Below are positions 45,798 to 53,618 of a stretch of DNA of 64,000 nt, in pieces; position 1 is the first letter of the stretch; each line of letters starts with the position of its first letter. Position numbers and translations under genes: made by a program. Under the pieces are notes generated by a model that saw only the letters and a list, made by a program, of their open reading frames with translations, had not been told where the DNA came from and made no database searches. The DNA comes from Aquiflexum balticum DSM 16537 (GTDB taxonomy: Bacteria > Bacteroidota > Bacteroidia > Cytophagales > Cyclobacteriaceae): the NCBI RefSeq assembly GCF_900176595.1, contig NZ_LT838813.1:1832501-1896500 (forward strand), in the 5' to 3' direction.

Positions 45798-47126
45798 TCA
45801 TTCTTCATGTAAATTAAGGATTTTCTCTTCAATTTCTTGTGGGACAATATCCATGTTCAGTTCCACTGCTAGCCTTTGTATCAATTTCATTTTCTGTTTT
45901 TGCATGATTTCCTCGTAATATTTTATACCGAACTCTACAAAATCAGATCCTTTTACCATTAACCTCCAATATTGCTCTGCAAGTTTTCTTGCCATGGCCT
46001 TGATGGCTACCCTCGGACCTTTTCTTCCACATAGTCTTCTGCCGAATGCCCCGAGTGCAATTTTCTTGCTGTTCAATAGCCCTTGGGCAATTACCCTGAA
46101 TATCTGGCCGGCTTTCGGTCTGCCTTTGGACTTGTTCTTTTTCTTTCTACCCGATTGGTGCTGGCCAGGGGATAGCCCCAACCAGCTGGTAAAGTGTTTT
46201 TCGGTCTTCCATCTGGAAAGATCCGGACCCGTTTCGGTCAACACTTGAAACCATGTATAATCGGTGAACCCGGACAGCTTGGTGGCATCCTTGCCACCGA
46301 ATATTTTCAGAAGGTATTTTCCCAAATCCGAAACATCGGGTTTATTATGCCTGATCTGTTTTCGCTTCATACCTTTTGGGAACTCGTACAGGTCCATGTT
46401 TTGCTTATTGAATGTATCCTGGATCTTCTTATCACAGTCTGATATCTGGGCTTTGTAAAACCTGTATGCCTCATAGGCCTGTTTAAGTGCAAACAGTCCT
46501 GCTTCGGTATAAAACCCTTCAAGAGCTTTTACTATTTTCTCACCCTTTTTCTTTATCAGACTGTGATGGCACAGGGAAAGTAGTTTCTGGGGGTCCCTTT
46601 CTCCTTGGAGGATGGCTTCTATCATCACCGTTCCGCTGGCACCGTGCACCTGGCTGAGAACCTCGGGAAGCCTGATATTCATTTCAATAAGTGCTTTCTG
46701 CATATGGTTTATATGCATGGACATACTCCGGATATGGTCCTCTCTGAGCCTTTGGTAAGAGCGGAGCTCTTTCATCAGACCTTCAGCTACAAAGCACCTG
46801 TTCAACAGTCCATGGGCGTGGAGTTGGTTGATCCACTGACAGTCTTTCACATCGGTTTTCCTGCCTGGGACCTGTTTGGTCTGGCGTCCGTCAACAAGCC
46901 AGACATCAAGTCCTGCCTCTGTAAGGATATCATAGAGAATAACCCAATAGCTGCCGGTCGCTTCCATGGCAACAGAAGTGACACCTGCTTCTATTAGATA
47001 AACTGCGGCTTTCCTGAAGTCTGAAGTAAAGGTTTCAAAACTCGCGACTTCTTTTCCTTCGATGTCGACATAGATGCTCCTGGAGCCTATATCGATACCA
47101 GCTGTGTTTTGATGGATCTTTTTCAT
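45798..47126 (-). CDS. IS110 family transposase
   Basis: A 442-residue DEDD transposase. The N-terminal RuvC-like domain has D12 (GIDIG), E55 (AMEATGSYW), and D92/D95 (GRKTDVKDCQW). A coiled-coil linker follows, then the C-terminal Tnp domain with the catalytic serine S325 in SPGQHQSGRKKK. The frame is intact and no mutation is seen, so the element could be active. Relatives recombine DNA using a bridge RNA made from a non-coding end. Confidence 0.95.
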   Translation of the reverse strand: MKKIHQNTAGIDIGSRSIYVDIEGKEVASFETFTSDFRKAAVYLIEAGVTSVAMEATGSYWVILYDILTEAGLDVWLVDGRQTKQVPGRKTDVKDCQWINQLHAHGLLNRCFVAEGLMKELRSYQRLREDHIRSMSMHINHMQKALIEMNIRLPEVLSQVHGASGTVMIEAILQGERDPQKLLSLCHHSLIKKKGEKIVKALEGFYTEAGLFALKQAYEAYRFYKAQISDCDKKIQDTFNKQNMDLYEFPKGMKRKQIRHNKPDVSDLGKYLLKIFGGKDATKLSGFTDYTWFQVLTETGPDLSRWKTEKHFTSWLGLSPGQHQSGRKKKNKSKGRPKAGQIFRVIAQGLLNSKKIALGAFGRRLCGRKGPRVAIKAMARKLAEQYWRLMVKGSDFVEFGIKYYEEIMQKQKMKLIQRLAVELNMDIVPQEIEEKILNLHEE

Positions 47127-47340
47127 AAAACTACCTGATAAAGAAATATTGGCCTTAAGCCTGTTTGAAGAACTGTAAAAGGCAGGCTACCATTCGGACA
47201 AGCATATTGCTGTACCACTATTTCGTTCTCAATCAAACAGGACCACACTCGAGGACAGGCACGGGGCACTATACAATGGGACGGCCATACTGCTCAAGGT
47301 TACTCTAATTTACTACCATGTCATTCCTTTTTCGTATGTT
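47127..47340 (-). ncRNA. Candidate bridge RNA region of the IS110 element
   Basis: About 210 bp upstream of the transposase are non-coding yet rich in short pairing segments, for example CAGGCTTAAGGCC and CCTGTTTGA blocks in minus-strand sense. In IS110-subgroup elements this end encodes the bridge RNA. The octamer ACTCGAGG at 47247-47254 also occurs at the insertion junction (47359-47366). It could be the guide segment pairing with target DNA. RNA ends and structure are not determined here. Confidence 0.4.
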
Positions 47341-47360
47341 TCTGAAAAAATGTTGTAAAC

Positions 47361-47515
47361 TCGAGGTGACAAGGCAAAGTTGAAAAGGAATCTTGAATGC
47401 TTTTATAGCATCAATAATGTCAGTAGCTTATCCTTGTCATATCGACGATAGGAGATATCTGTTCAGCTTGAAGGTTAAAGTCAGCTCTCAAAGATAGCTA
47501 GGGAGAAATCTAAAC
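47361..47515. repeat. CCTTGTCA palindromic repeat: right part of copy C and copy D
   Basis: TCGAGGTGACAAGG (47361-47374) is the right end of copy C beyond the IS. Copy D begins CCTTGTCATATCGACGATAGG at about 47432 and decays after about 47500. Confidence 0.6.
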
Positions 47516-47530
47516 CCCTTCTTTTCGCAG

Positions 47531-47830
47531 TTAACCCCCAACTTCTTCATTTAAGAACTTCCAATCTGGATTTAATTCTTTAATCAAATCCTCTTTTTTT
47601 TCCCTCCTCCATTTTTTGATTTCTTTTTCCCGGGCGATAGCATCTTGGACATATTGATAGGATTCCCAATGAACAAGGTATTTACATTGATACTTTGCTG
47701 TAAAGCTTTCCGGATTGAATTTTTCTCCATGTTGATTTAAACGTGAAATCAAATCATTTGTCATTCCGATATACAAGACTGTCTTTTTGTAATTTGTAAG
47801 GATATAAACAAAATATTCATGCCTTTTCAT
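47531..47830 (-). CDS. GIY-YIG nuclease family protein
   Basis: A 99-residue single-domain protein. FVYILTNYKKTVLYIGMTNDLISRLNQH supplies the GIY-YIG-like core (YIL...YIG; quoted here in one family segment) and the catalytic Arg. AREKEIKKWRREKK holds the conserved Glu. It resembles the small YhbQ/UPF0213-like group, of uncertain biological role. Located between two groups of palindromic repeats. Confidence 0.88.
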   Translation of the reverse strand: MKRHEYFVYILTNYKKTVLYIGMTNDLISRLNQHGEKFNPESFTAKYQCKYLVHWESYQYVQDAIAREKEIKKWRREKKEDLIKELNPDWKFLNEEVGG

Positions 47831-47892
47831 AAAAAGTGAGTTTAAAAGTTCAATTTAAGTTAGGGTATTTTTTGATTTTTAAAAAGACTTTC

Positions 47893-47969
47893 CCTTGTCA
47901 TATCGACCGTAGGGAGATATCTATAGAGCCTTAAGGTCATAGACCTCTCCTGTCGTCGAGGTGACAAGG
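47893..47969. repeat. CCTTGTCA palindromic repeat, copy E (most complete)
   Basis: 77 bp. Left arm CCTTGTCATATCGACCG, then TAGGGAGATATCTATAG; right arm ATAGACCTCTCC, then GTCGTCGAGGTGACAAGG. The arms form a long imperfect hairpin. This copy serves as reference for copies A to F. Confidence 0.85.
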
Positions 47970-48025
47970 AGAAGTATATCGGAGTTCTTAGATGCAGTTT
48001 TTGGATCAATCATGTCAATAGCTTC

Positions 48026-48078
48026 TCCTTGTCATAAATCTTTCGTCCCTGTCTGCCGACAGGAAGGGAGTTGACAAA
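48026..48078. repeat. CCTTGTCA palindromic repeat, degenerate copy F
   Basis: CCTTGTCATAAATC at the left and TTGACAAAGCAAAG at the right, with the perfect palindrome CCTGTCTGCCGACAGG between them. More decayed than copy E. Confidence 0.55.
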
Positions 48079-48108
48079 GCAAAGCTTTAAATTGAGAAAA
48101 ATGAAATT

Positions 48109-48777
48109 TTATAACAAATCCTCAAGGTATTCCCAGATGGTCTCAAATACGATCAAATGCCCTTCCTCTGTAGGGTGAATCCCGTCAGGAAGATTCAGAT
48201 CAGGATTTCCGGCAACACCTTCCAATAAAAAAGGAATAAGGATTACATTTTCTTCTTCAGCCACGCTAGGGTATAATTCTCTAAATTCACTGGTATATTC
48301 CGGACCCATGTTGGGTGGAATTTGCATTCCTGCCAATAGGATTGTTGTTTGGGGATATTTGGAACGGACTTTTTGAATAATTCCTTTCAGGTTCTTTTTT
48401 GTTTCTGTAAGTGGAATTCCTCTCAATCCATCGTTTCCACCCAGTTCAAGGACAAATATTGCAGGCTCTTCTTCCAGAAACCAGTCAAGACGGCTAAGTC
48501 CACTGGCAGTGGTTTCACCGCTCAATCCTCCGTTGACCACCCTGTAATCCAGACCCAAGCTGTCAATTCGCTGCGCAACCAAGCCTGGGAATGCATCCTC
48601 GGCATCAATTCCGTATCCTGCACTCAGGCTGTTGCCGAAAAAGAGAATGAGTTTTTTTTGATCGGGTTTTTGGGTTTGAATTTCACTAGTTGTATTTTCA
48701 ACTCTTTCAGATTTTTTTGAGCAGGCAAAAATCATTACAATGATTAATATTGAAAAGAAGTGGTTTTTATAATTCAT
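48109..48777 (-). CDS. GDSL/SGNH-family esterase lipoprotein (TesA-like)
   Basis: 222 residues from the ATG at 48777 (MNYKNHFFSI). The lipobox IFAC predicts a lipoprotein anchored after processing at about C19. SGNH catalytic blocks are FFGNSLSAGYG (Ser), GGLSGETT (Gly), LELGGNDG (Asn) and PDGIHPTEEGH (Asp, His). It likely hydrolyses acyl esters or thioesters in the periplasm. It lies 13 bp after the PIN-like gene on the same strand, but the two are not obviously related. Confidence 0.88.
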   Translation of the reverse strand: MNYKNHFFSILIIVMIFACSKKSERVENTTSEIQTQKPDQKKLILFFGNSLSAGYGIDAEDAFPGLVAQRIDSLGLDYRVVNGGLSGETTASGLSRLDWFLEEEPAIFVLELGGNDGLRGIPLTETKKNLKGIIQKVRSKYPQTTILLAGMQIPPNMGPEYTSEFRELYPSVAEEENVILIPFLLEGVAGNPDLNLPDGIHPTEEGHLIVFETIWEYLEDLL

Positions 48778-48789
48778 AATATGAGACAA

Positions 48790-49152
48790 TTAATTTTTTA
48801 TTTGATAGGTCCAGTGATTGGGATTTGCTTCTATGATGAATGATTCAGCTTTTGCAATTGACTTAATTTTTGGAATCTCTTTTCCAAAAACTTCTATTAA
48901 ATCTCTATTGGAAACATTTCCCAAATTAATTTTAATAAGTTTTTTAGGACTTCCTTTAATTAAAAAATCATTTTTAAAATCCACATCTTTGGATATTACG
49001 ATAAAACCCATTTTGTCAGCATTTTTTGCAATTTCTGAATCTTGAGTATTGAATCCGTTTAAGATTGAATTAACGTGAATTGATTCAAATCCATTCTGAT
49101 TTAAAAATTTCACGAAATTCAAAGAAATATGAACATCACACAAAAACTTCAT
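48790..49152 (-). CDS. DUF5615 PIN-like toxin candidate
   Basis: A 120-residue protein with the DUF5615 PIN-like start MKFLCDVHISLNFVKFLNQNGF (quoted start through residue 20 only is diagnostic) and the second acidic block GFIVISKDVDF. Members are predicted ribonuclease toxins. Its ATG overlaps the end of the DUF433 gene by 4 bp (ATGA), the usual arrangement for this toxin-antitoxin pair. Confidence 0.85.
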   Translation of the reverse strand: MKFLCDVHISLNFVKFLNQNGFESIHVNSILNGFNTQDSEIAKNADKMGFIVISKDVDFKNDFLIKGSPKKLIKINLGNVSNRDLIEVFGKEIPKIKSIAKAESFIIEANPNHWTYQIKN

Positions 49153-49376
49153 GCAATTTCTTGTGTCGAAGTGCCAATTATAGAGAGTTTTGCAAATTCC
49201 AATGCTGCAAAGAAATCTTCTTTTTCCAATTCAGGATGATCCTCTATAATTTCCTCATAAGTCATGCCTGAAGCCATCAGATCCAGAAGCACTTCCACAG
49301 GCCATCGCATACCTCTAATACAAGGCTTTCCATGACATATTTCAGGATTTATTGTTATTCTGTTTTTATACTTCAT
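49149..49376 (-). CDS. DUF433 antitoxin candidate
   Basis: A 75-residue DUF433 protein with ITINPEICHGKPCIRGMRWPV and the HTH-like GMTYEEIIEDHPELEKEDFFAALEFA segment. DUF433 proteins act as DNA-binding antitoxins for DUF5615 PIN-like toxins. First gene of the pair. Confidence 0.87.
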   Translation of the reverse strand: MKYKNRITINPEICHGKPCIRGMRWPVEVLLDLMASGMTYEEIIEDHPELEKEDFFAALEFAKLSIIGTSTQEIA

Positions 49377-49659
49377 TATTATATTTTATTGTTCGTAACA
49401 TTGCCAATAATCTTCCATATAAAGGTGAAGATTATAAATGAACCAAACATCGGTCATCCGACATCGGTCATTTTGAAACAGGTTTGATGCATAAATGGCA
49501 ATAAAGCATATAATTACTATTACACCTTTCCCCAAATCTACAATTTTTCAGGCGAAATTGTTTCAATCCATTCTTTAGCCTTATCTTTATTTCCAACGAA
49601 TCAAACCTTTTGGACGTTTGTTGGTGTTATTAGCCCGTACAAAAACCTCTATTATTTTT
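49377..49659. other. Intergenic region with dispersed repeat CATCGGTCATCCGACATC
   Basis: The 18-mer at 49448-49465 recurs in reverse complement at 56532-56549. Otherwise no structure was seen. It contains the promoter regions of the toxin-antitoxin pair and of the ABC operon. Confidence 0.5.
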
Positions 49660-50337
49660 ATGAGCATTTTAAGTGTAAAGGAAGTTTCCAAAACCTACCA
49701 AAGTGGAAACAGGAAATTGACTGTTTTGGATAATGTCAATCTCAATATCCAATCCGGTGACAGTATTGCAATCGTTGGGCCGTCAGGAAGTGGCAAAACC
49801 ACATTGCTTGGCTTATGTGCAGGATTGGATTCTGCGACGACCGGGTCGGTAGTGCTCAATGGTAGTGCATTTGAGAAATTATCGGAAGATGAACGTGCTG
49901 CCGTAAGAAGCAAAAATGTAGGTTTTATATTTCAAAATTTCCAATTACTTCCCACCTTGACTGCGCTGGAAAATGTGATGGTGCCTTTGGAATTGAAAAA
50001 AAGGAAAGATGCAAAGGAAAAAGCATTGTCCTTGCTACAAAAAGTCGGTTTGGGCGACCGGGTTACACATTACCCAACACAATTGTCAGGTGGAGAACAA
50101 CAGCGTGTATCCATTGCAAGGGCATTTGCCAATGAGCCTTTGATTCTTTTTGCTGATGAACCCACAGGAAATCTTGATACCGAAACCGGAGAAATGATTG
50201 AGGACCTGATTTTCAACATGAACAAAGAAGAGGGGACGACCTTGGTTTTGGTCACCCATGACCCGGAATTGGCCAAACGCACCAACAGAATCATTCATAT
50301 CAAAGGGGGCAAAATCCAGGAGGAAAACAATGGCTGA
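49660..50337 (+). CDS. ABC transporter ATP-binding protein (LolD/YbbA-like)
   Basis: 225 residues from the ATG at 49660 (MSILSVKEVSKTY). Walker A is GPSGSGKTT at 40-48, followed by Q-loop FIFQNFQLLP, signature LSGGEQQRVSIARA and Walker B LILFADEPTGNLD. It belongs to the MacB/LolD class, which works with FtsX-like permeases. Its stop lies inside the start of the permease gene (ATGGCTGA), so the two are translationally coupled. Confidence 0.94.
   Translation: MSILSVKEVSKTYQSGNRKLTVLDNVNLNIQSGDSIAIVGPSGSGKTTLLGLCAGLDSATTGSVVLNGSAFEKLSEDERAAVRSKNVGFIFQNFQLLPTLTALENVMVPLELKKRKDAKEKALSLLQKVGLGDRVTHYPTQLSGGEQQRVSIARAFANEPLILFADEPTGNLDTETGEMIEDLIFNMNKEEGTTLVLVTHDPELAKRTNRIIHIKGGKIQEENNG
50318..50323 (+). 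promoter_or_regulatory. Strong Shine-Dalgarno sequence of the permease
   Basis: AGGAGG lies 6 bp before the permease ATG at 50330, within the upstream coding region. Such a strong site is unusual in this window and supports the chosen start. Confidence 0.7.
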
Positions 50338-52849
50338 TTTTTCGTGGATTTTATTGATGGCTTACAGGGATTTTCGCAAGAATTTCTCCCGTCTTTTGCT
50401 TTTTGTATCCTCCATGGTGGTGGGAATTGCTGCCTTGGTAGGAATCAGTTCTTTTGGTGAAAACCTAAAAAAAGATATTGAAAACCAATCCAAGGAACTG
50501 GTCGGGGCTGATTTGGTTCTGGAAAATAACAAACCCCTGGGGGAACAACCCACAGATTCGATCGCAATCCAAAGAGCTGAGGAAGTCAATTTTGCCAGTA
50601 TGGTGGCTTTTCCGGCTACAGGCGAAAGTAGGTTGACCCAAGTCCGGATGCTGGCAGGGGATTTTCCTTTTTATGGAAAACTGGAAACCATCCCTGAAAA
50701 TGCCGAAAGCACTTTCAGACAGGGTGGAAGAAAAGCATTGGTTGAAAAACTCCTGATGGCACAGTTTAATGCCGTGGTAGGTGACAGTATCAAAGTCGGT
50801 GAACTGACTTTTGTGATTGAAGGTGAACTGCAGAAAGTACCCGGTCAAACAGGAATTGCAGCTACTGTAGCTCCGGCAGTTTATTTACCCATGGAATATG
50901 CCGAGGCAACAGGCTTGATCCAATATGGCAGCAGGCTTAACTACCAAAGGTACTATCAATTGGCCGACGAAGTGAATCCTGATGAATTGGTCAAATTGTA
51001 TGAGGAACAATGGGAAGAAGAAAAAGTGGACGCTGATACAGTCGAAGACCGACGTCGCCAAACCGGACGTTCTTTTGAGAATCTTTCTAATTTTCTGAGC
51101 CTTGTTGCATTCATTGCCTTGTTGTTGGGCTGTGTAGGAGTGGCAAGCGCAGTGAATGTGTTTGTGAAAGAGAAATTAGCCTCTGTGGCAGTATTGCGTT
51201 GTTTGGGGGTGTCAGCTTGGACAGCTATGAAAATCTATCTGGTTCAAATATTGGTGATGGGTTTGATAGGATCCTTATTCGGCGCTTTTTTGGGTACAAT
51301 GCTTCAGTTTATTTTGCCCACTGTATTTGCTGATTTCCTTCCGGTGGAGGTCACTATGGCGATTTCATGGAAAAGTGTCGCTTTTGGAATTTTGACAGGA
51401 TTACTTGTTGCTGTGCTTTTCGCGCTTTTACCCTTATTAAAAATCAGGAAGGTTTCCCCAATGGCTACTTTAAGACCTGAGGAAGGAGAAACTAAAATTT
51501 CCAAAGATCCCTTGCGTTGGACAGTGGTAACTGGCATTTTGTTGTTTATTTTCGGTTTCAGCTTTTTCCTGTTGAATGGCTGGAAAGAGGCATTGGGATT
51601 TACGGGATTTGTGGTGTTTGCATTCCTGGCTTTGTGGTCCGTGGCTTTGGGTATCATGTGGCTGATCAAAAGGTTCTTGCCCATTACCCTACAGTATCCT
51701 ATCCGGCAATCTTTAGCCAATCTTTATAGACCAAATAACCAAACCGTCTCCCTGATTGCAACCATTGGGCTGGGCACGGCGATGATCAGCACCTTGTTTT
51801 TTGTTCAAAACCAATTATTGGATGAGGCAAGATTTGCGGATAAAGAGGATCAACCCAACATGCTGATGTTTGATATTCAGACCCATCAGGTGGATTCGGT
51901 GGCTGAAAGGATCAGAAAAAGGGATTTGCCTATTTTACAGCAAGTTCCGATTGTTACCATGGGTTTGGAATCCATCAATGGATTGACAAAAAAAGGCAAC
52001 GATACATTACCCGATGAGGAGAGAAGATCAAGAGGCTTGTACAACAGGGAATTCAGGGTGACTTACCGGGATTCATTGATTTCCTCAGAAAGGCTGGTCA
52101 GTGGAGAATTAAGAAAAGTAGCATCACCGAATGATTCCATATTTATTTCCTTTGATCAGGGATATGCAGAAAGAACAGGGATCAATTTGGGGGATGAGAT
52201 AGTTTTCAATGTTCAGGGGAGACCGATAACAACTTATGTGGGAAGTTTTAGGGATATCAAATTCAATCAGGTTTCTACCAATTTCCTGGTATTGTTTCCG
52301 GACAATGTTTTGACCAATGCGCCTAAATTCCATGTGCTGATCACCAAAACCAAAAATGACCGACAGGCAGCCGATGTCCAATCAGAGATTGTAAGGAAAT
52401 TCCCAAATATCTCAGTGATCAACTTAGGGGCGATTGTAGAAACCCTAGAAGAAATCTTGGGGAAAATCAGTTTTGTCATACAGTTTATGGCCTTTTTCAG
52501 CATCATAACAGGAGTATTGGTTTTGATCAGTTCTTTGATTATCAGCAAGTATCAAAGGATGCGCGAAAGTATCTTGTTGCGGACATTGGGTGCAGATAGT
52601 GGTATGGTCAGCAAGATCAATACCTTGGAATATTTCTTTTTGGGTTCCTTGGCTTCTTTAAGTGGGATTTTGCTTTCATTTTTGGCAACCTTTCTTTTGA
52701 GCCAGTTTGTATTCAATCTGCCTTTTAGGGGAGCTTATAAAGAAGCCCTGATCGTTTATCTTGCGATTACAGCATTGACCATATTGTTGGGATGGCTCAA
52801 TGGCCGTAAAATCGTAAAGATGCCTCCAATGGAGATTTTAAGAGGATAA
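50330..52849 (+). CDS. ABC transporter permease (FtsX/MacB-like, YbbP type)
   Basis: 839 residues from the ATG at 50330 (MADFSWILLMAYRDF). An N-terminal transmembrane helix and a MacB-like periplasmic domain (about 45-260) are followed by FtsX core helices with GCVGVASAVNVFVKEKLASVAVLRCLGVSA. A linker and a second half carry another periplasmic segment (about 510-700) and the second FtsX core. The motif KIVKMPPMEILRG ends the protein. This duplicated FtsX layout matches the YbbA-YbbP family, predicted to move lipids, lipoproteins or small molecules out of the inner membrane. Confidence 0.9.
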   Translation: MADFSWILLMAYRDFRKNFSRLLLFVSSMVVGIAALVGISSFGENLKKDIENQSKELVGADLVLENNKPLGEQPTDSIAIQRAEEVNFASMVAFPATGESRLTQVRMLAGDFPFYGKLETIPENAESTFRQGGRKALVEKLLMAQFNAVVGDSIKVGELTFVIEGELQKVPGQTGIAATVAPAVYLPMEYAEATGLIQYGSRLNYQRYYQLADEVNPDELVKLYEEQWEEEKVDADTVEDRRRQTGRSFENLSNFLSLVAFIALLLGCVGVASAVNVFVKEKLASVAVLRCLGVSAWTAMKIYLVQILVMGLIGSLFGAFLGTMLQFILPTVFADFLPVEVTMAISWKSVAFGILTGLLVAVLFALLPLLKIRKVSPMATLRPEEGETKISKDPLRWTVVTGILLFIFGFSFFLLNGWKEALGFTGFVVFAFLALWSVALGIMWLIKRFLPITLQYPIRQSLANLYRPNNQTVSLIATIGLGTAMISTLFFVQNQLLDEARFADKEDQPNMLMFDIQTHQVDSVAERIRKRDLPILQQVPIVTMGLESINGLTKKGNDTLPDEERRSRGLYNREFRVTYRDSLISSERLVSGELRKVASPNDSIFISFDQGYAERTGINLGDEIVFNVQGRPITTYVGSFRDIKFNQVSTNFLVLFPDNVLTNAPKFHVLITKTKNDRQAADVQSEIVRKFPNISVINLGAIVETLEEILGKISFVIQFMAFFSIITGVLVLISSLIISKYQRMRESILLRTLGADSGMVSKINTLEYFFLGSLASLSGILLSFLATFLLSQFVFNLPFRGAYKEALIVYLAITALTILLGWLNGRKIVKMPPMEILRG

Positions 52850-52865
52850 ATGATTATGAATAAGA

Positions 52866-52908
52866 AATAGACCCTTGTGAATATCAATTCTCAAGGGTCT
52901 ATTTTTTT
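52866..52908 (+). terminator. Terminator of the ABC operon
   Basis: AATAGACCCTTG and CAAGGGTCTATT pair, followed by T7. Confidence 0.88.
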
Positions 52909-52932
52909 ATCCTTAACTGTAACTAATTTTTG

Positions 52933-52963
52933 TTTGGATACATAGAATTTAAAACTACTTTTG
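52933..52963 (+). promoter_or_regulatory. Bacteroidota-type promoter of the 147-residue gene
   Basis: TTTG at 52933-52936, a 19-bp spacer and TACTTTTG at 52956-52963 fit TTTG-N19-TAnnTTTG. The ATG follows 28 bp later. Confidence 0.65.
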
Positions 52964-52991
52964 TCTTTGATAAATTAAACTAAAAAATTAT

Positions 52992-53435
52992 ATGAGTAAA
53001 ATCAGATCTTTTGCCATTGTCTTAATTTTTGGCGTTTTTATATCGATTCAGGCTCAGGCACAAGTACATGTAGGGGTTTATCATAGTGGATATATCAATC
53101 AGGTTGGAGTTGGAACCGATAATGAGAAATTGTATTTTGGTGAGTTGAGATTGTTGGCGACGGATATTATAGATTTTCCGTTCGGTGTTGAAGGAATGTT
53201 TCACAGAAATTTCAAACGTGGAGAATGGGTAAATTTACATGCGGGGATCATGTTGGGAATTTTAGAGAACGGGAATAACGCAAAAGTAGGATTGCCTTTA
53301 GGTCTAACTTTTAAGCCGATAGCTGCCCATAGGAATTTTGCTGTTTTGATGGAGGCAACTCCAAACATATATAGCTCAGGCACTTTTGCAATAAGGTCAA
53401 ACATCGGTCTCCGCTATTCTTTCCGTAAGGAATAA
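52992..53435 (+). CDS. Small secreted, probable outer-membrane barrel protein
   Basis: 147 residues with a signal peptide (about 1-23, ending AQAQ). The rest is beta-rich with glycine and alternating hydrophobic residues (VEGMFHRNF, AGIMLGILENG, LPLGLTFKPI) and ends SNIGLRYSFRKE, a typical outer-membrane strand end. No family is recognised. It stands alone behind its own promoter. Confidence 0.65.
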   Translation: MSKIRSFAIVLIFGVFISIQAQAQVHVGVYHSGYINQVGVGTDNEKLYFGELRLLATDIIDFPFGVEGMFHRNFKRGEWVNLHAGIMLGILENGNNAKVGLPLGLTFKPIAAHRNFAVLMEATPNIYSSGTFAIRSNIGLRYSFRKE

Positions 53436-53618
53436 TTTTTCAATAGTTCCGTAGGAAAGAACGATTTAATAACCATGGGTTTCAACCCATGATAAGATTC
53501 CCAACTTCTTATTTGATAACAAATAATTTTCCTTGTCAGTGATTTCTCCGCCGCTGTTTGATAGTCGGTTTTTTTATTTTTAAGGAATGCTATAATTTCA
53601 AAGCAAATACAGATAATT

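Larger units (their letters stand above)
45769..47358 (-). mobile_element. IS110-family insertion sequence
   Basis: Contains one transposase gene on the minus strand. The boundaries are inferred because a dispersed palindromic repeat breaks at about 45768 and resumes at about 47360. The resulting length of about 1590 bp is usual for the family. The transposase-upstream end is long (about 230 bp, non-coding) and the downstream end short (about 29 bp), as in the IS110 subgroup. An 8-bp sequence AATGACAT (45786-45793) has an inverted match ATGTCATT (47318-47325) near the other end; it may be chance. No target duplication is expected for this family. Confidence 0.65.

Noticed and set aside
45786-47325. 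AATGACAT/ATGTCATT as IS1111-type subterminal inverted repeats
   Set aside because: Only 8 bp, asymmetrically placed relative to the inferred ends, and the long non-coding end lies upstream of the transposase as in the IS110 subgroup; chance is not excluded.
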